Shown: positions 1 to 11,124, counted from the first letter of the stretch. The stretch is DNA of 64,000 nucleotides from Oncomelania hupensis (GCA_036898135.1 CM072527.1:1567873-1631872), one strand, 5' to 3'. Made by a program: numbers and translations. Notes: generated by a model not told the origin, from the sequence alone.

Positions 1-1852
1 TGGATACCATGGAGTTCTGTCTTCTTAGGAAGAACTGTAAGGGTTTGTTTTTATATATCTTATTGAATTTGTTTATTACATTTTATATTTTGTGGCTCAC
101 CCCGAGCTGGTGTGGTATGTAGCCAATGCTCAGTTCGTGTGTCCAACATTGTTTCTCATCAAGCCAATCTTTTGTATGTAGTAGCAGGTAGAGGCTATTT
201 TAATTGTAAGTCTTGCGGCCTATTCCACATCTCTTCTTTCAACACTTTAGTGCTCGGGTCACTTAGCACCACTCTGACCCAACATGACCTGTGATCGTCA
301 TATTCCCTAAACTTATCTATACATCTTGAGTTTCTATCCGGAAGGTTCTTGAACGACTTGACATTCCCAGCGAATGTTATGCTAACTGGAAGAGCATTGC
401 AGTTCTCCACGACTTTATTTGCTTATGAGTACTTTCAAATAGTTGCTTGACTATAGTTCACCATCAACTTAGCCTGCTGGTTTCGAGTTTTGAATGTGCA
501 TATGTCCGTGTGGAGCAGTTTTTTTTTGTTTGTTTCATCTGTCTTGTATATTTTTGGTCATAATATCTTCTCAAAACGCACTTCCATTTCTGGTGTATTA
601 TGGTGTGGAACAAATACAACTGTATAGCATCTCCTCAAGTCCTGTGTATTCTCGAAGGCCTAAAGTATGTGAATGAATGTACATGATATGTGTGTGAGTG
701 AGCATACGAACTGATATAGAACTATGTCAACCTTTATATGAGAGGGGAGGAGTGAGATGACCGATGATCACAATAGGAGACGCATGATGAGACATAAAGT
801 CATTTTGTAACACCTTATTTGAGGTTGTTACACGTCAGAGGTCGATTACGTCTCCATACTTGAATCTTGTGTAACTTGAATTCATTATCAACACAACCCG
901 TTCACTCAGCAACAAGGCAGGAGTCCTCGTTATGAGATTTTCCAACTTTATTCCACAAACAGCATCAACAACGGCATACAAGCTCTTTCCAAAAACACAC
1001 TACTTTACAAGCAGACAGCGTGCTATTTATATAGAGTCTATCAACAATTAGAAACACGCGGAACGTTCCAGAAGGACATAATCAGCCAGTACAAATAAAA
1101 CTCAATACCGGAGTTACGCAACCCCTTACATCATAGTACTTTCTATACTCATTTAGAAGATTTGAACAATTAATCACAATATTGTGAACAACAGAAACAA
1201 ATAGACATTACATAAGGACCCTACAGAGACGGCACAGATCAAAGAAAAGTAAAGGCCATTATCGCACACCTTATGCATGAATACAATAGCACCTGAAATC
1301 AAAGAGAGCCTCTCAATCATAACAGGTCAAACAGATGTGTTGTATTGTATTGTACTATATTGTATTATTTTGTATTGCATTATCTTGGAACATCATAAGT
1401 ACAAACAATACAATTAATATGTTTTGTTGTGTTGCCAACCAGACATTTCCACATGAAGATGTTTCTTTTCCTGAGGGCTTCATTCATTCCGGCATCTTAT
1501 AATGCTTTGGAAAACAGGCCCTGCATTTTCAGCAAGCCCAGAAGCTTCTGATACACTGAGGAGCTGAGAGCACAGCCAAAGGGTCATCTGTATCTATGGC
1601 ACACATGGTCATCTGTATCCATGGCACACATCAGCAAATACAAACCATTGGCAGCAGAGAACGGGAGATAGATCTTGCTTCTCATTCCTCAGAGAATAGC
1701 ATCTAATAAAGATTATATCCAAAATGCTTTCAATAGTCTCCAGCCCTTTCACTTCAGACAAGGCACTCCTATTGGTGTTCTGCACAAACTACCAGAGATA
1801 TTTTCTGAACAGCTTATTTGTTTTTTTGGATTGTGTTTGTGTCGGTGTGCAG
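1..1852 (+). other. Intron or upstream part of SIN1, no exon recognised
   Basis: No earlier SIN1 coding exon could be recognised here. The stretch is AT-rich non-coding sequence and is most likely the intron before the exon at 1853, because that exon begins in phase with a split Gly codon and so must have an upstream partner. A run of TGTATTGTATTG-like pentamers lies near 1335-1380. No larger mobile element is recognisable. Confidence 0.5.
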
Positions 1853-1999
1853 GCATACGACCCAAAGAGGTTCCGGAAGGGGGTGCCGCCCTAAAATCAA
1901 CACTGTCCAACGTTGCAGACACACTGACCAGTCACCAGTACAAGTCCTTCAACGTCCTGATGGTGCACAAGATGCGTGCCAACACGGAAGTGCAGCTAG
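1853..1999 (+). CDS. MAPKAP1: SIN1 exon (third from end)
   Basis: The acceptor is tgtgcag and the donor is gtacat. The exon encodes about 49 residues, including SHQYKSFNVLMVHKMRANTE and VQL. It covers the start of the PH domain (first strands). It enters with a Gly codon split after one base and leaves in the same phase. Confidence 0.85.
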
Positions 2000-3353
2000 G
2001 TACATCTTGCGGGATGATGTTGATTGGTGATTGATTGATTGATTGATTGATGATAATGATGGTGGTGATGGTGATGATGATTTGGGTAAATGGTGCACAA
2101 AATGGGCGCCAGCATCGCCGTGCGACCAAGTCATTCATCTTGCAGATAATTCCACACCAGCTCAATTCCTATGTGAACAGCACTGTTTAGTGACTCCACA
2201 TTTTGCTTGCTGATGGCTATTTATAGCTTGCCTGCACCCTTCATTTCCAGTGAAAGGAAGCATCGGCGAAGCTATTTATAGCTAGCCTGGCTGACAAAAC
2301 CTCAAAATCTAAAAAGCTTTGGTTGAGTCGCTGTGATTCTGGTTATGGTCGTACTGACGAGGAGGAGGTTAATGGTGACGATTTGAATTGCTGTGCTTTG
2401 GCTGCTGATAATATTGATGATAGTGCTGTACTGTATCAGAACAGGGCCTGCAGTGTGGTAATGATAATATCGCTTGCCACAGTTGCCTCTGTTTTCCTAT
2501 AACTGTATAAAATCTATATCTATGAATTACGTGTCACTGAAGTTAACAGTCTGATGTGTTGTACTTTTGTAAATTTACAATGAAATATTAATAAACATAA
2601 AATAACAAAAGTAATTTAATGAGATTACCGTAGTTGGGTCCTTTGATTCATGGCAGGCATCAGCGGAGAGAAGGTGGAGATTGATCCCCGGCAGGTTCGC
2701 GGCACGTTCCGTCTAATACGACAGAAGCCTGTCACACACGAAGCTGACAGCATCGCCGACTGCCACATTATGGAGAAAAAGCCCAATGGTATGCTCAGCC
2801 AATTTCTTCTCTCCTCTCCAATATTTGAGATTTTATAGAGACACAGTGACTGTGTACAATTATAATAGGTCTAGGGATATGCAAAACGAACTATTGATGT
2901 TTGTTATTGCTCTGATTACATGTCTACTGTGGCCCATGGTATTTGGAGCATGGACCCATTGGATTTGTCATTTTTAGTGTGAAAAGTGTGGTGTGAGGAG
3001 CTTGAGGGATCTATTTAAACTTCTAGTTATCAGTTCCCTCTGAATACTGCAGAGCTGTAGTGTGCGTTTTACTGCAATTAGTGTTTTGAATTGTGGAGAT
3101 AACAAAGTATTCTTATCGGTTCTTGCCCGTTGTTTGCTGTGCAGGCCGTTCTGTGTTCCGCTTGATCTACTTCACAGATGAGCACACTTACAAACATCAT
3201 GACTTTGAAGCAGAGACGCTGGTTGCCATGGAGATTGAGCAAAAACTGAAAAACATTTTGGAGCTCAGGCTCAGCGCCGTGAGGAAAGATTTCATCTCCG
3301 ACCAAGATCGCAAAAAGAAACGAGAGTCGCTGAAGTTTTCTTTGTTACACTGA
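1853..3353 (+). CDS. MAPKAP1: SIN1 / MAPKAP1 (mTORC2 subunit), last three coding exons, PH domain
   Basis: This is the 3' end of the gene for SIN1, the mTORC2 subunit that helps recruit Akt/SGK-type substrates and binds phosphoinositides through a C-terminal PH domain. Three exons (1853-1999, 2657-2788, 3145-3353) join in the same phase, each junction splitting a Gly codon as G|GN, with GT donors and AG acceptors. The joined product contains VQLG, then GISGEKVEIDP, then FRLIYFTDEHTYKHHDFE, and ends after KRESLKFSLLH. The GISG-K/D-KVEIDP strand, the IRQKP strand and the basic helical tail match the C-terminal PH domain of animal SIN1 as I know it. The CRIM and Ras-binding domains must lie upstream of the window. 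The gene converges on the TNNI3K gene, whose 3' end is 9.4 kb away. Assignment rests on remembered family sequence, but the match is long and collinear. Confidence 0.88.
2157..2335 (+). repeat. Dispersed repeat, copy 1 (pair with 51507-51722)
   Basis: About 180 bp in the SIN1 intron are nearly identical in order and orientation to 51507-51722 in the helical-repeat gene. Shared landmarks include agcactgtttagtg, ccacattttgcttgctg, tatagcttgcctgcaccct, gcatcggcgaagctattta and aaaaagctttggttgagtc. No terminal inverted repeats or tRNA-like boxes are evident, so the class is unknown. Confidence 0.75.
2657..2788 (+). CDS. MAPKAP1: SIN1 exon (penultimate)
   Basis: The acceptor is tggcag and the donor is gtatgc. 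The product begins GISGEKVEIDPRQVRGTFRL and ends EKKPNG. This is the most diagnostic SIN1 segment in the window, the GISG(E/D)KVEIDP signature of the PH domain. Phase 1 on both sides. Confidence 0.9.
3145..3353 (+). CDS. MAPKAP1: SIN1 terminal coding exon
   Basis: The acceptor is gtgcag and the reading frame stops at TGA 3351-3353. It encodes the last PH-domain strands and the long C-terminal helix (MEIEQKLKNILELRLSAVRK) followed by a basic tail RKKKRESLKFS, as in other SIN1 proteins. An AATAAA at about 3793 could serve polyadenylation, but a LINE fragment begins before it, so the real 3' UTR end is unclear. Confidence 0.88.
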
Positions 3354-3548
3354 CAAAGAGTGTTACAATTAAGTTTGTTGGAGAGAGTGAGCATCTTTGT
3401 TGTTAGTGTGTCATGTGTGTTAGCGTGAACTTTTACAGAGGAAAGTGTAACATAATGTCTGTGTGTATGTATTTCTGTGGTTGTGTGTAATGTGCGTGTC
3501 AATCCAAGTTTAATATATGTTTAATATAATGTGCGTGTGTGTGCGTGT

Positions 3549-4600
3549 TAATAATAATATTACCATGAATTTATATAGCGCAGTTTCCCAAACTATGCTC
3601 AGGCTCACTGCCCTTTACAACTAAAACATACTTTAAGAACAATCCTGTAAAAATCAAACTTAAAAATGGAATAATAAACAATGATGCAAGGAACATTATA
3701 TTATACAAAAGTTATTTGATATATATATAAATCTTATATGAAAGTGGTCGAGTTAGAATGGCTGAGCGCGCATTCTTCATGCAACAAAAGATTAATAAAG
3801 CGAAACTCCAACTAAATGCGATTAATATGTCTCTAATTCATTCAGGCATTGATGGCACATGTCGGACTTCAGTCAAGACGGTCAGAACAATAATGAGCAA
3901 TGCTGGATGAGAAAGTGAAACACGATCGGAGTAATATTGGGGAGGCAAAAGGTTTGTGTAGAAGTAGAACACAAATGATATAGGTGTCTGACCTCAAGAG
4001 GTGCTATTGACAGTTATAAACAGCATCATGGATATATTCACCATTATTAGATGCTGGCCTCCTTGTTCGAACAGATGTGTTTTGAGTGCTCCTTTGAAAG
4101 CTTGAGTGGTTTTGAAATAGTCTGGATATGTGCAGGTAAAATGATCCATAGTTTCGGGGCGGGGTAAACAAATGGTCTCTCTCCGTAGGATTTCGTGCGC
4201 ATTCTAAGGATGCACAGAGTGCGCGAGTCAGCAGAGGAACGCAACTGGCAGGAAGGATTATAGACCAATAGTAGTTGAGATATGAAGGGCAAGAATCAGA
4301 GAAGTTAGTTAGTCACTGTTGATAAGGTACTGTTGACTGCAAAGTGCCGAATCAGGAGCACAATTTCGTTGAAAGAGTGAGTTAGTTATTCATTGTTTAT
4401 AGGGTCTGCAACAAGCCAAATCAGGACCCCAACTTGGTTGAAAGAGCACTCAGCCCTAAGATTTGGTGAAACAACCCTAGTAGTAGTTGTGAGGAAAGAA
4501 CAGATAATTTATAGTCAATCCAGACTTGTACTGGAAGGCAGGGTAGTTCATGGAGTAGTGGCATGATGTGATCTTGCTTTTTAACCCTAAAGGACCAGTC
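3549..4600 (-). mobile_element. Decayed CR1/L2-like LINE, 3' part
   Basis: The left end (aataataatattaccatga, then tttatatagcgcag) resembles the 3' end of the intact LINE near 43609-43640, read on the minus strand. Translations on the minus strand at 4047-4292 (LRSSADSRTL, then RTKSYGERPFVY) and 4421-4669 (KKQDHIMPLLHELPCLPVQ) are broken versions of the C-terminal part of that LINE's protein. About 130 bp of extra sequence near 4300-4430, made of two imperfect copies of an ~80-bp unit, separates the two fragments. This is a 5'-truncated, mutated pseudogene. Confidence 0.8.
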
Positions 4601-4700
4601 TTGTTTCTGTGGTACCATGTTATGTTGGTATGTAAGATCGTACAATGTTTTGTGTGATAACCAATGCACAGTGTGTGTATGGTCTATTATGAAAGGCCTT

Positions 4701-5437
4701 GACAGGCATGCCTACCCTCAATTTGAAGTTTCCGTATTAGCTTTTTCAAATTTCAGTATTACTATTACGATTTCCGTATTTACTTTTACTACCTATTGTT
4801 TTTGCACTCATCCTTTTTGATATTATGCGAGGAATCCTGTGATAGATTGATTTGCTGCCACAATTATCTTTTTCTTCTCCAATGCCTCGTAATTCTTGAT
4901 ATGCTGTGGGCCTTCCGCGTGCCGCTTGATGTCATTCATATCACCGGCAGAGATGCCACACTGGTTGGCGCAAATCATACTTTTGAGTCGGTGCTGCCGC
5001 GAATAACGAAAGGACACTTTTCCGAATACGAGGCAAGAAATGTCTGCCCCTTGTGGCGGTTTCTTTGAAGATTCAGATTCACAATCACTTTGCTTAGCCA
5101 TTTGTTTGGACACCATGTTTTAAATTCTGTCGCATGAGCACTGATCTTCACTGCGACTGTGCAAAAACTGGTTCAGCAAACTTCGGTGCCTCTACCGGAA
5201 ACTTCGATGCTACGTGTCTCTACTGCGACTGCGCATTGCGGGATTTAACCGGGTTCAGCTGTCTTCGGAAAAAGGTCACGTGGTGCTCTACCACAGGCCA
5301 ACCGATATTTTTTCCAAATGTTGTTTTTATGTATTTCCGGATCGTGAAACAAGTATCCATATTTTCCGTAGCGCTTGCAGAGTTTTTCAAATTTCCGGAA
5401 AAAATACGAAATTTCCTTCTGGGTAGGCATGCCTGTC
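4701..5437. mobile_element. Small hAT-like element with 17-bp perfect terminal inverted repeats
   Basis: The ends gacaggcatgcctaccc (4701-4717) and its exact reverse complement (5421-5437) bracket 737 bp. Both subterminal regions carry repeated TTTCCGTATTT-like motifs, as in hAT elements, where transposase binds subterminal repeats. A CAGGC-type terminus also suits hAT. No clean 8-bp target duplication is seen: the flanks share only CTTGA. The element carries one short ORF on the minus strand (4823-5116) and no transposase catalytic domain, so it cannot move by itself. The hAT assignment is inference. Confidence 0.65.
4823..5116 (-). CDS. 97-residue zinc-finger-like ORF inside the hAT-like element
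   Basis: The ORF starts MVSKQMAKQSD and ends SITGFLA. It contains a possible zinc-binding pattern, C-x3-C-x12-H-x5-H, in ICANQCGISAGDMNDIKRH followed by AEGPQH. That arrangement resembles the N-terminal BED/C2H2-like fingers of hAT-type transposases and related domesticated proteins. The ORF is centred between the terminal inverted repeats and its start lies 320 bp inside the right end, so it may be the stump of a hAT transposase from which the RNase-H-like domain has been deleted. Whether it is translated is unknown. Confidence 0.4.
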   Translation of the reverse strand: MVSKQMAKQSDCESESSKKPPQGADISCLVFGKVSFRYSRQHRLKSMICANQCGISAGDMNDIKRHAEGPQHIKNYEALEKKKIIVAANQSITGFLA

Positions 5438-5821
5438 TTGAGGAACGGTGCTGTATAATTGTACTTCATTATCATCATTTATATCAACATCACAATTCTC
5501 CTCATCATCGTCATTGACATCAACAACAGCATCATCAGCTGCACCGTTAAAATCATCACGATCACTGCCACCATCACCACCACTATCATTATTTATGTAT
5601 GTAAATTCAACCGTTGGATGTTGCTTACAGCATGTTGAAGTCAAGTGTTCTGAGAAATATAATAAGTGCACAAATGTCAGTTGTTAGTAACTTTGTAAAA
5701 CATGGAGTCCTGACAAAAATATTGAATTGTACAATTGTGTATAGTAATTTATAACGTAATACATAAATGGGATAAAAACCTGTGGTGCATACACGGAGAG
5801 GGAAAGAGAACATGTGCTGAG

Positions 5822-6240
5822 AGTGTGTGTGAAGGTGTGTTTATAGTGTGTGTGTGTGTGAAGGTGTGTTTATAGTGAGAGTGTGTGTGAAGGTGTGTTT
5901 ATAGTGAGAGTGTGTGTGAAGGTGTGTTTATAGTGAGAGTGTGTGTGAAGGTGTGTTTATAGTGTGTGTGTGTGTGAAGGTGTGTTTATAGTGAGAGTGT
6001 GTGTGAAGGTGTGTTTATAGTGAGAGTGTGTGTGAAGGTGTGTTTATAGTGTGGGTGTGTGTGAAGGTGTGTTTATAGTGAGAGTGTGTGTGAAGGTGTG
6101 TTTATAGTGAGAGTGTGTGTGAAGGTGTGTTTATAGTGAGAGTGTGTGTGAAGGTGTGTTTATAGTGTGGGTGTGTGTGAAGGTGTGTTTATAGTGAGAG
6201 TGTGTGTGAAGGTGTGTTTATATTGAGAGTGTGTCTGTGT
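5822..6240 (+). repeat. 29-bp minisatellite, about 14 copies
   Basis: The unit is approximately gtgagagtgtgtgtgaagg plus tgtgtttata. Variants replace gagag with gtgtg or gtggg at irregular intervals. It lies in the SIN1-TNNI3K intergenic region and is unrelated in sequence to the 29-bp array at 16588-20910. Confidence 0.95.
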
Positions 6241-7048
6241 GTGTGTGCCACAGTGTAATTGTATGTGAGATAGAATATTGTAAGCAGAAGAAAATCTGGA
6301 ATATGACTGTACTACAAGGTGGCCATATATTTGTGAAGGGATTAAGTATTGATTTGTATGAGATTACGTATGCCAGCATCTGTATTTGGAGAATAAAACA
6401 GTAAATTAATATTCCTCATCTTGCTATTGTTTCTAAAGGTTGACATAGGTTCAACTAGATTAGCTATCATCAAGCAAGACTTTCATTGTTGGAAGAGAAA
6501 GGCAGAGGACAGAATTTCAAATCACTCAAGTCATTTTTATTCTTCATCCTCAGATATTTGTATAAAACACTTCATCTTAATAACAGTGATTGAATGCATT
6601 AAACTATGACCCTACCCACCCACCCCCCCAAAAAAAAGTTAAATTCTTTCACCAACATTCCACATACAACAAAAACACAAGAAAACAAAATTATTTTATT
6701 TTTTTAATTTTATTTATATAGTTTTTTTGCATTAAAAACCAAAAATTGCTTTGTTTATTGGAATCTATCACATTAGTAGATTTAATATTCTACAAGCAAT
6801 GAACACAGTGTCATTATTACAACAGGAAACACAACTTTGATTTATGTACTACAGCTCTTCACACTCCCAGACAAACTCGTTACAAAACACTCGACTCTTA
6901 ACCCACAGGGTTAGTCTTGACTTCACATTACACACAGTTCACACACACAAACATTTTTGTAGAAACGACGTTGTGATGACTGTTGTGAAAAAAACATACA
7001 TTATTTTGACACACTTTCCATTTATTTCACATTTTTAATTTTTTGAAG

Positions 7049-7090
7049 CTATCCCTAGCCCTAACCCTAACCCAAACCCTTAACCTAATC
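7049..7090 (-). repeat. Degenerate interstitial telomere-like tract
   Basis: The plus strand reads ccctagccctaaccctaac and continues with ccaaaccctt and aacctaa, i.e. imperfect CCCTAA repeats. Because it lies between two genes it is an interstitial tract, not a chromosome end. A second, more diffuse one is at about 21083-21125. Confidence 0.7.
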
Positions 7091-7202
7091 CTAAAACAGC
7101 TGTAACTCTACGGAGCACTATTTTAACATCAAAATAACGGGGCCGTCAAAAAAAGTCAAAAGAAACCATGTAGAGTTTCATGTGTGTGTCAGAGTAACGT
7201 CA

Positions 7203-7335
7203 TTTACATTACATTACATTACATTATTATTGCTTTAGGTCCAGCGGACTCTTCCGAGCCAAATCAGGACCGGACAACCCCCGATCCGCATAAAAGATCT
7301 GCTGAAACAACCCTAGTGGTAAAACCGAAAGCTCT
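7203..7335. repeat. ttaca run followed by a dispersed repeat fragment
   Basis: A short ttacattacattacatta run is followed by sequence sharing ccaaatcaggacc and gaaacaaccctagt with 4400-4490. Two copies in one window suggest a low-copy dispersed repeat. The class is not known. Confidence 0.4.
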
Positions 7336-8337
7336 CCACCAGCCAGTCACTTTACAATAAAGACATCCCACGCAGGGGACGGCTGAGGCTTCACCCCAAC
7401 TTATCGAACCCCCGTTTACAAAAACAAAATAGAATACAAACATCATTATAAATTATCAACAAAACACATACATATAAAATGCCTACATTGCTAAATAATA
7501 ACATCATAGGAAGCCCTAGTGACCACCTGGCAGAAAGCGTCCAATATTCCCAAGCTGATCCAACAGACCTCATACACAAACAAGGAGTCTTGTCCCGGAA
7601 GAGTTTTCAAGAAAAAAGATAGGAGACTGGTCTAGCGAAGAAGACGATAGTATAGCAGATTGATAGAAAAGAGCAGGAATGAGAAAGAGCAAATGAGAAA
7701 GACAGCGACAGTGGGAATTTAAAGCACTAAATTTCCAGAAAGTGGGGATACTATTTATACTGAAACCCCCGGCACCCCCACGGGGGTCACCAACACAGTT
7801 ATTAGAGTTATTACAGTCTTTACTTCACATTACAGTACACAACACGTACATACCAACACAATACTACAAATAGTTCATTTATAATTTAATTATTGCTATT
7901 GCACTTAGCTTACTTAGTAATAGTCGAAGACCATTTTGTGAAGAAAAAAAAAAGGTAATGTGTACACAATTTTGACGAAATACATACATTTATTTCATCC
8001 ACTTGAAATGTTTTGATACCGAGGCAAGGTGTAACTCGGATGGCATTTGCACACAGCCAATTATTCTCTCTGACAACGATTGACTGACTGACACGCATGC
8101 ATGTACTAGCACTGGATCATATCTCACAGCACACACTTTGCACAGGTACACATTCACTCAACTCCACTGCATTCCCTTACCACAAGCCCAGCAGAACACA
8201 GCTTCAGCCATAGTATAAACTAGAAGGGCAAAGCCCATATGACTCGCATGCTCCTTATGGAACTCACAATATTTCACATGAAAATGAGTGCCCAGAAAAA
8301 ATAAAATGAAATGGTGGCATTAAAATGCAAAGTAATA

Positions 8338-9237
8338 CAATACAGTGTAACCCCTCTTTTAAAACTTCCAAAAAACATGGAAAATTCAGTCTTAAAAGAG
8401 GGGAGGGTGTGTGTGTGTGTGTGTCTTCAAACAGGAATGGCGTTTGGACTGCCTTTTGTTCACTAACACTCAAAATGCACAAAACCCAATATATAGCATT
8501 CCAAAATTCTTTACACTTATTACAAAACTAATCAATTAATGGTTTCAAATGCACTAAAATGTTGTTTTTTTACTGTATACAAAACACACAAAGCAATATT
8601 AAAAAAAAAACTGGAGAAAACACAACTGAATTTTGAATAATCTTTCAAGCATGGTGTTAAATGAAAACTGCCTTTCTAAGCTCATGTGAGTTTAAAAAAG
8701 AAAGATTGTCCCCTGGGGAAGACAACTTTTAGATGTTAAAACTATGCCGAATTTCTCACTGAAAACTGGACTGGTATTCTGCAGCCTCTGGAAGGTTGTT
8801 AGCAAAAGAATATCTTGCCAATTGATGTGCATATTCAGTTATGCAGTCTTGCTGTCAATGATCAGAGAGGAAAGAGCTAACGCTGTGCGTTCTCTTTTTC
8901 CTAGCTGAATATCAACGTGCTCTGCATCCGCCATTTTGAAAAGGACATTTTTGTATGAAATCTCTCACGAGATTTGACGAAAACGATTTCCTGTCTTCTG
9001 CATGTGGCTTTCTTAACATCTTGCGATCTTTTTTGAATGACCACAAGCTCAGTACTTTGAGGTAATGTTTGCTGACAAGTCATAAAAAGGCATAAAACCT
9101 GGGTCCTAAGTCATGTTTGAGGGATGGTCGTAAATGAAAAGAAAAGTAAAGGATGAAAACGATCCGTCAGTGAAAATGTGATCCAACAGAGGGGGAGTCG
9201 TAAGCAAGAGGGACCAATTTCAGAGATTCCACTGTAC
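8338..9237. mobile_element. Non-autonomous Tc1/mariner-pogo-like insertion nested in copy 1
   Basis: Comparison with the uninterrupted copy at 28970 shows extra sequence between atgcaaagtaatac and gactttgatctttc. The insert begins TACAGTGTAACCCCTCTTTT and, read from the other end, begins TACAGTGGAATCTCTGAAAT. That gives imperfect terminal repeats of CAGTGNAA type flanked by TA, as expected for Tc1/mariner or pogo/Tigger relatives. No transposase ORF is present. It contains a gtgtgtgtgt run and a ccgccattttg motif. Confidence 0.6.
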
Positions 9238-10067
9238 TGACTTTGATCTTTCTATGCTCTTGACCTTGAGATGACTTCGACCTCCAGCTCCAAAAACACA
9301 CATGTACCATCAAATAAACTACAGCAAAATTTGTATTATGCCCAAAAAACAGGGACATTGGGATGACCAGACCTTGACCTTCAGTGACCTTGATCTTGGG
9401 ATGAACAATCCTCACGTGATCTCTCATGCATGGCTGATCAAATAACCCAACGATGTTGCATACAATTGGTGAAATAAACACAGCGATTCCACTGTATGAT
9501 AAACTATGTTTTGTATGTTTTTGCAAGGCCTAAAATGACCTTGACTTTCAAGATCAATGCAAAAAACAGAACATATATAAAAGATCAATCTATCATCTCT
9601 AAATACAACTAGTTTGGACTTTATATCTCTCATAGTTTAGGATCAAAGTACCTCTACAAACTGACTTTGGACAGCTCCAGTGACCTTGAACTTGGACTGA
9701 GGTTGACCAAATTAGCATTGTTCATGTGTCTCGTTGATATCTATCATGTATCAAAAAATCATAAGTCTAATATTAATAAACTAGAAAAAAGTGAAATATT
9801 GTTTAAAATTGTCATTTTTTAAACTAACATTTGATGACCCCATGATCTTGACCTTTAAGTGAAGTCATTCATTCACTCATCATTTAAGAGGTATTATGTG
9901 TATACACCATCTTACCAAGTTTGGTTTTATAATTGAGGACTTTGCCACTTTAAAGTTTTTGCACAGATAGACGGACCTTTTTTTCATTATCATTTTAGAC
10001 TATTTAGGACTCGGCTCACACAGATTTGCAAAATTCTGGAAAATCTTTTATTTATTTTTGTTGCTGT

Positions 10068-10112
10068 TTGGGTGGGTGGGGGGTGGGTGTTGGGTGGGTG
10101 GGGAAGGGAGGG
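10068..10112 (+). other. G-quadruplex-prone tract
   Basis: At least five runs of three or more G (gggtgggtggggggtgggtg and on) are separated by one or two bases on the plus strand, inside the right end of the dispersed element. Such spacing is the standard signature of a stable G-quadruplex. Function here is unknown. Confidence 0.6.
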
Positions 10113-10794
10113 AGTGAGTACATACACTCACATTGCTATGCATGTAAGTCAAAAAGCTTGACACTAAATCATGGATGCATGTGTGGTCTTAAAAGGTCTA
10201 GCCTGAACTTTTATATATATATATAATTATACTACTATCCACTTTCTGTTCCTACACTCAGCCTCAGCCCATTTTTCTTCCCGCACTGTGTCTGCTGGAA
10301 CGCTTATACACAATTTTAATAAAAGGAATTGAGGGAATCCAGCAAGGTCACATGCATCCATTCAATACTCATTCACTCGCATCACCACAATTTTAGCACA
10401 ACACAGTTGGCTTTCAGCTAAACAAAACGCTCGACAATAAACGCAAAACAACACTAACATTGTCTCTCTCAACACTGCACGACCCATGTCACATATCAAT
10501 GCTTTCTTGTGTCAACCCTCCATTATGTACAAGCCACAAAGTCACTCTCGGCACACACTCTTTTGGCATAATAAAAAGCCATTTTGTGATCAATGAACTA
10601 AGTAGCAAATTTACTATCGTTTATTTGATCAATAACTGTACAGGCACGTTTAAGAGATCAGAGCAATACATATATTATTTCTCTTCTATGTACACGCCCA
10701 CAACTATAGGTAAAGGCAACAAATATAGCACCAGATTTTCCCTCCAATAACAAACGCCTTGCTTCCAGAACTTGCGCATAGCACAAGTCGAACA

Positions 10795-11062
10795 GATAAA
10801 TCGTTAACAACAACAGATAAATTGTTAACAACAACAATATTAATAATAATAATAAATAATATTAAATACAATAATAATAATAATAACAACAATAATATAG
10901 CAGCAACTACAACAATAATAATAACAAAAACAAAACAAAAGATTAAACAAACCAAGACCATATAATAATAATAAGGGTATTTATATATCACTTTATCCTA
11001 ATGATATATCACTTTATCCTAATGATATATCACTTTATCCTAATGATATATCACTTCAAAGC
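10795..11062 (+). repeat. AAT/AAC microsatellite followed by 3.5 copies of a 21-bp repeat
   Basis: Degenerate aat/aac trinucleotides cover about 10795-10975. They are followed at 10983-11062 by atatatcactttatcctaat units repeated three and a half times with almost no divergence. Confidence 0.9.
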
Positions 11063-11124
11063 TCAGTTTTGTAGTTATCTCTACATAATACAGAAAAATG
11101 CTACATTTGTTACCAAAAAACAAA

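Larger units (their letters stand above)
6241..8214. other. Intergenic stretch, no gene seen
   Basis: This is AT-rich non-coding sequence between SIN1 and TNNI3K. It holds a short TTAGGG-type tract (7049-7090), a ttaca pentamer run followed by a possible dispersed repeat (7203-7335), and a poly-T/A rich block around 6690-6730. No ORF with family resemblance is present on either strand. Confidence 0.6.
8215..10155 (+). mobile_element. Half-site-rich dispersed element, copy 1 (interrupted)
   Basis: The left end (ctagaagggcaaagcccata, then tgactcgcatgctcc) and right end (tcacattgctatgcatg) are shared with copies at 28970-29998, 33885-34485 (left-truncated) and 59225-60657 (reversed). GACTCGCATGC occurs near both ends in opposite orientation across copies, so the element may have short terminal inverted repeats. 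The body contains many gaccttga, tgacctt and aaggtca motifs. No coding capacity is seen. A separate ~900-bp element sits inside this copy at 8338-9237. Confidence 0.7.

Noticed and set aside
3197..3502. Minus-strand 101-codon ORF
   Set aside because: Antisense shadow of the SIN1 terminal exon and its downstream T/G-rich sequence.
5387..5687. Asp- or Ser-rich ORFs on both strands
   Set aside because: They reflect a degenerate atc/gat trinucleotide tract, with no domain.
7049..7090. Chromosome end
   Set aside because: The telomere-like repeats are few and imperfect, with genes on both sides.
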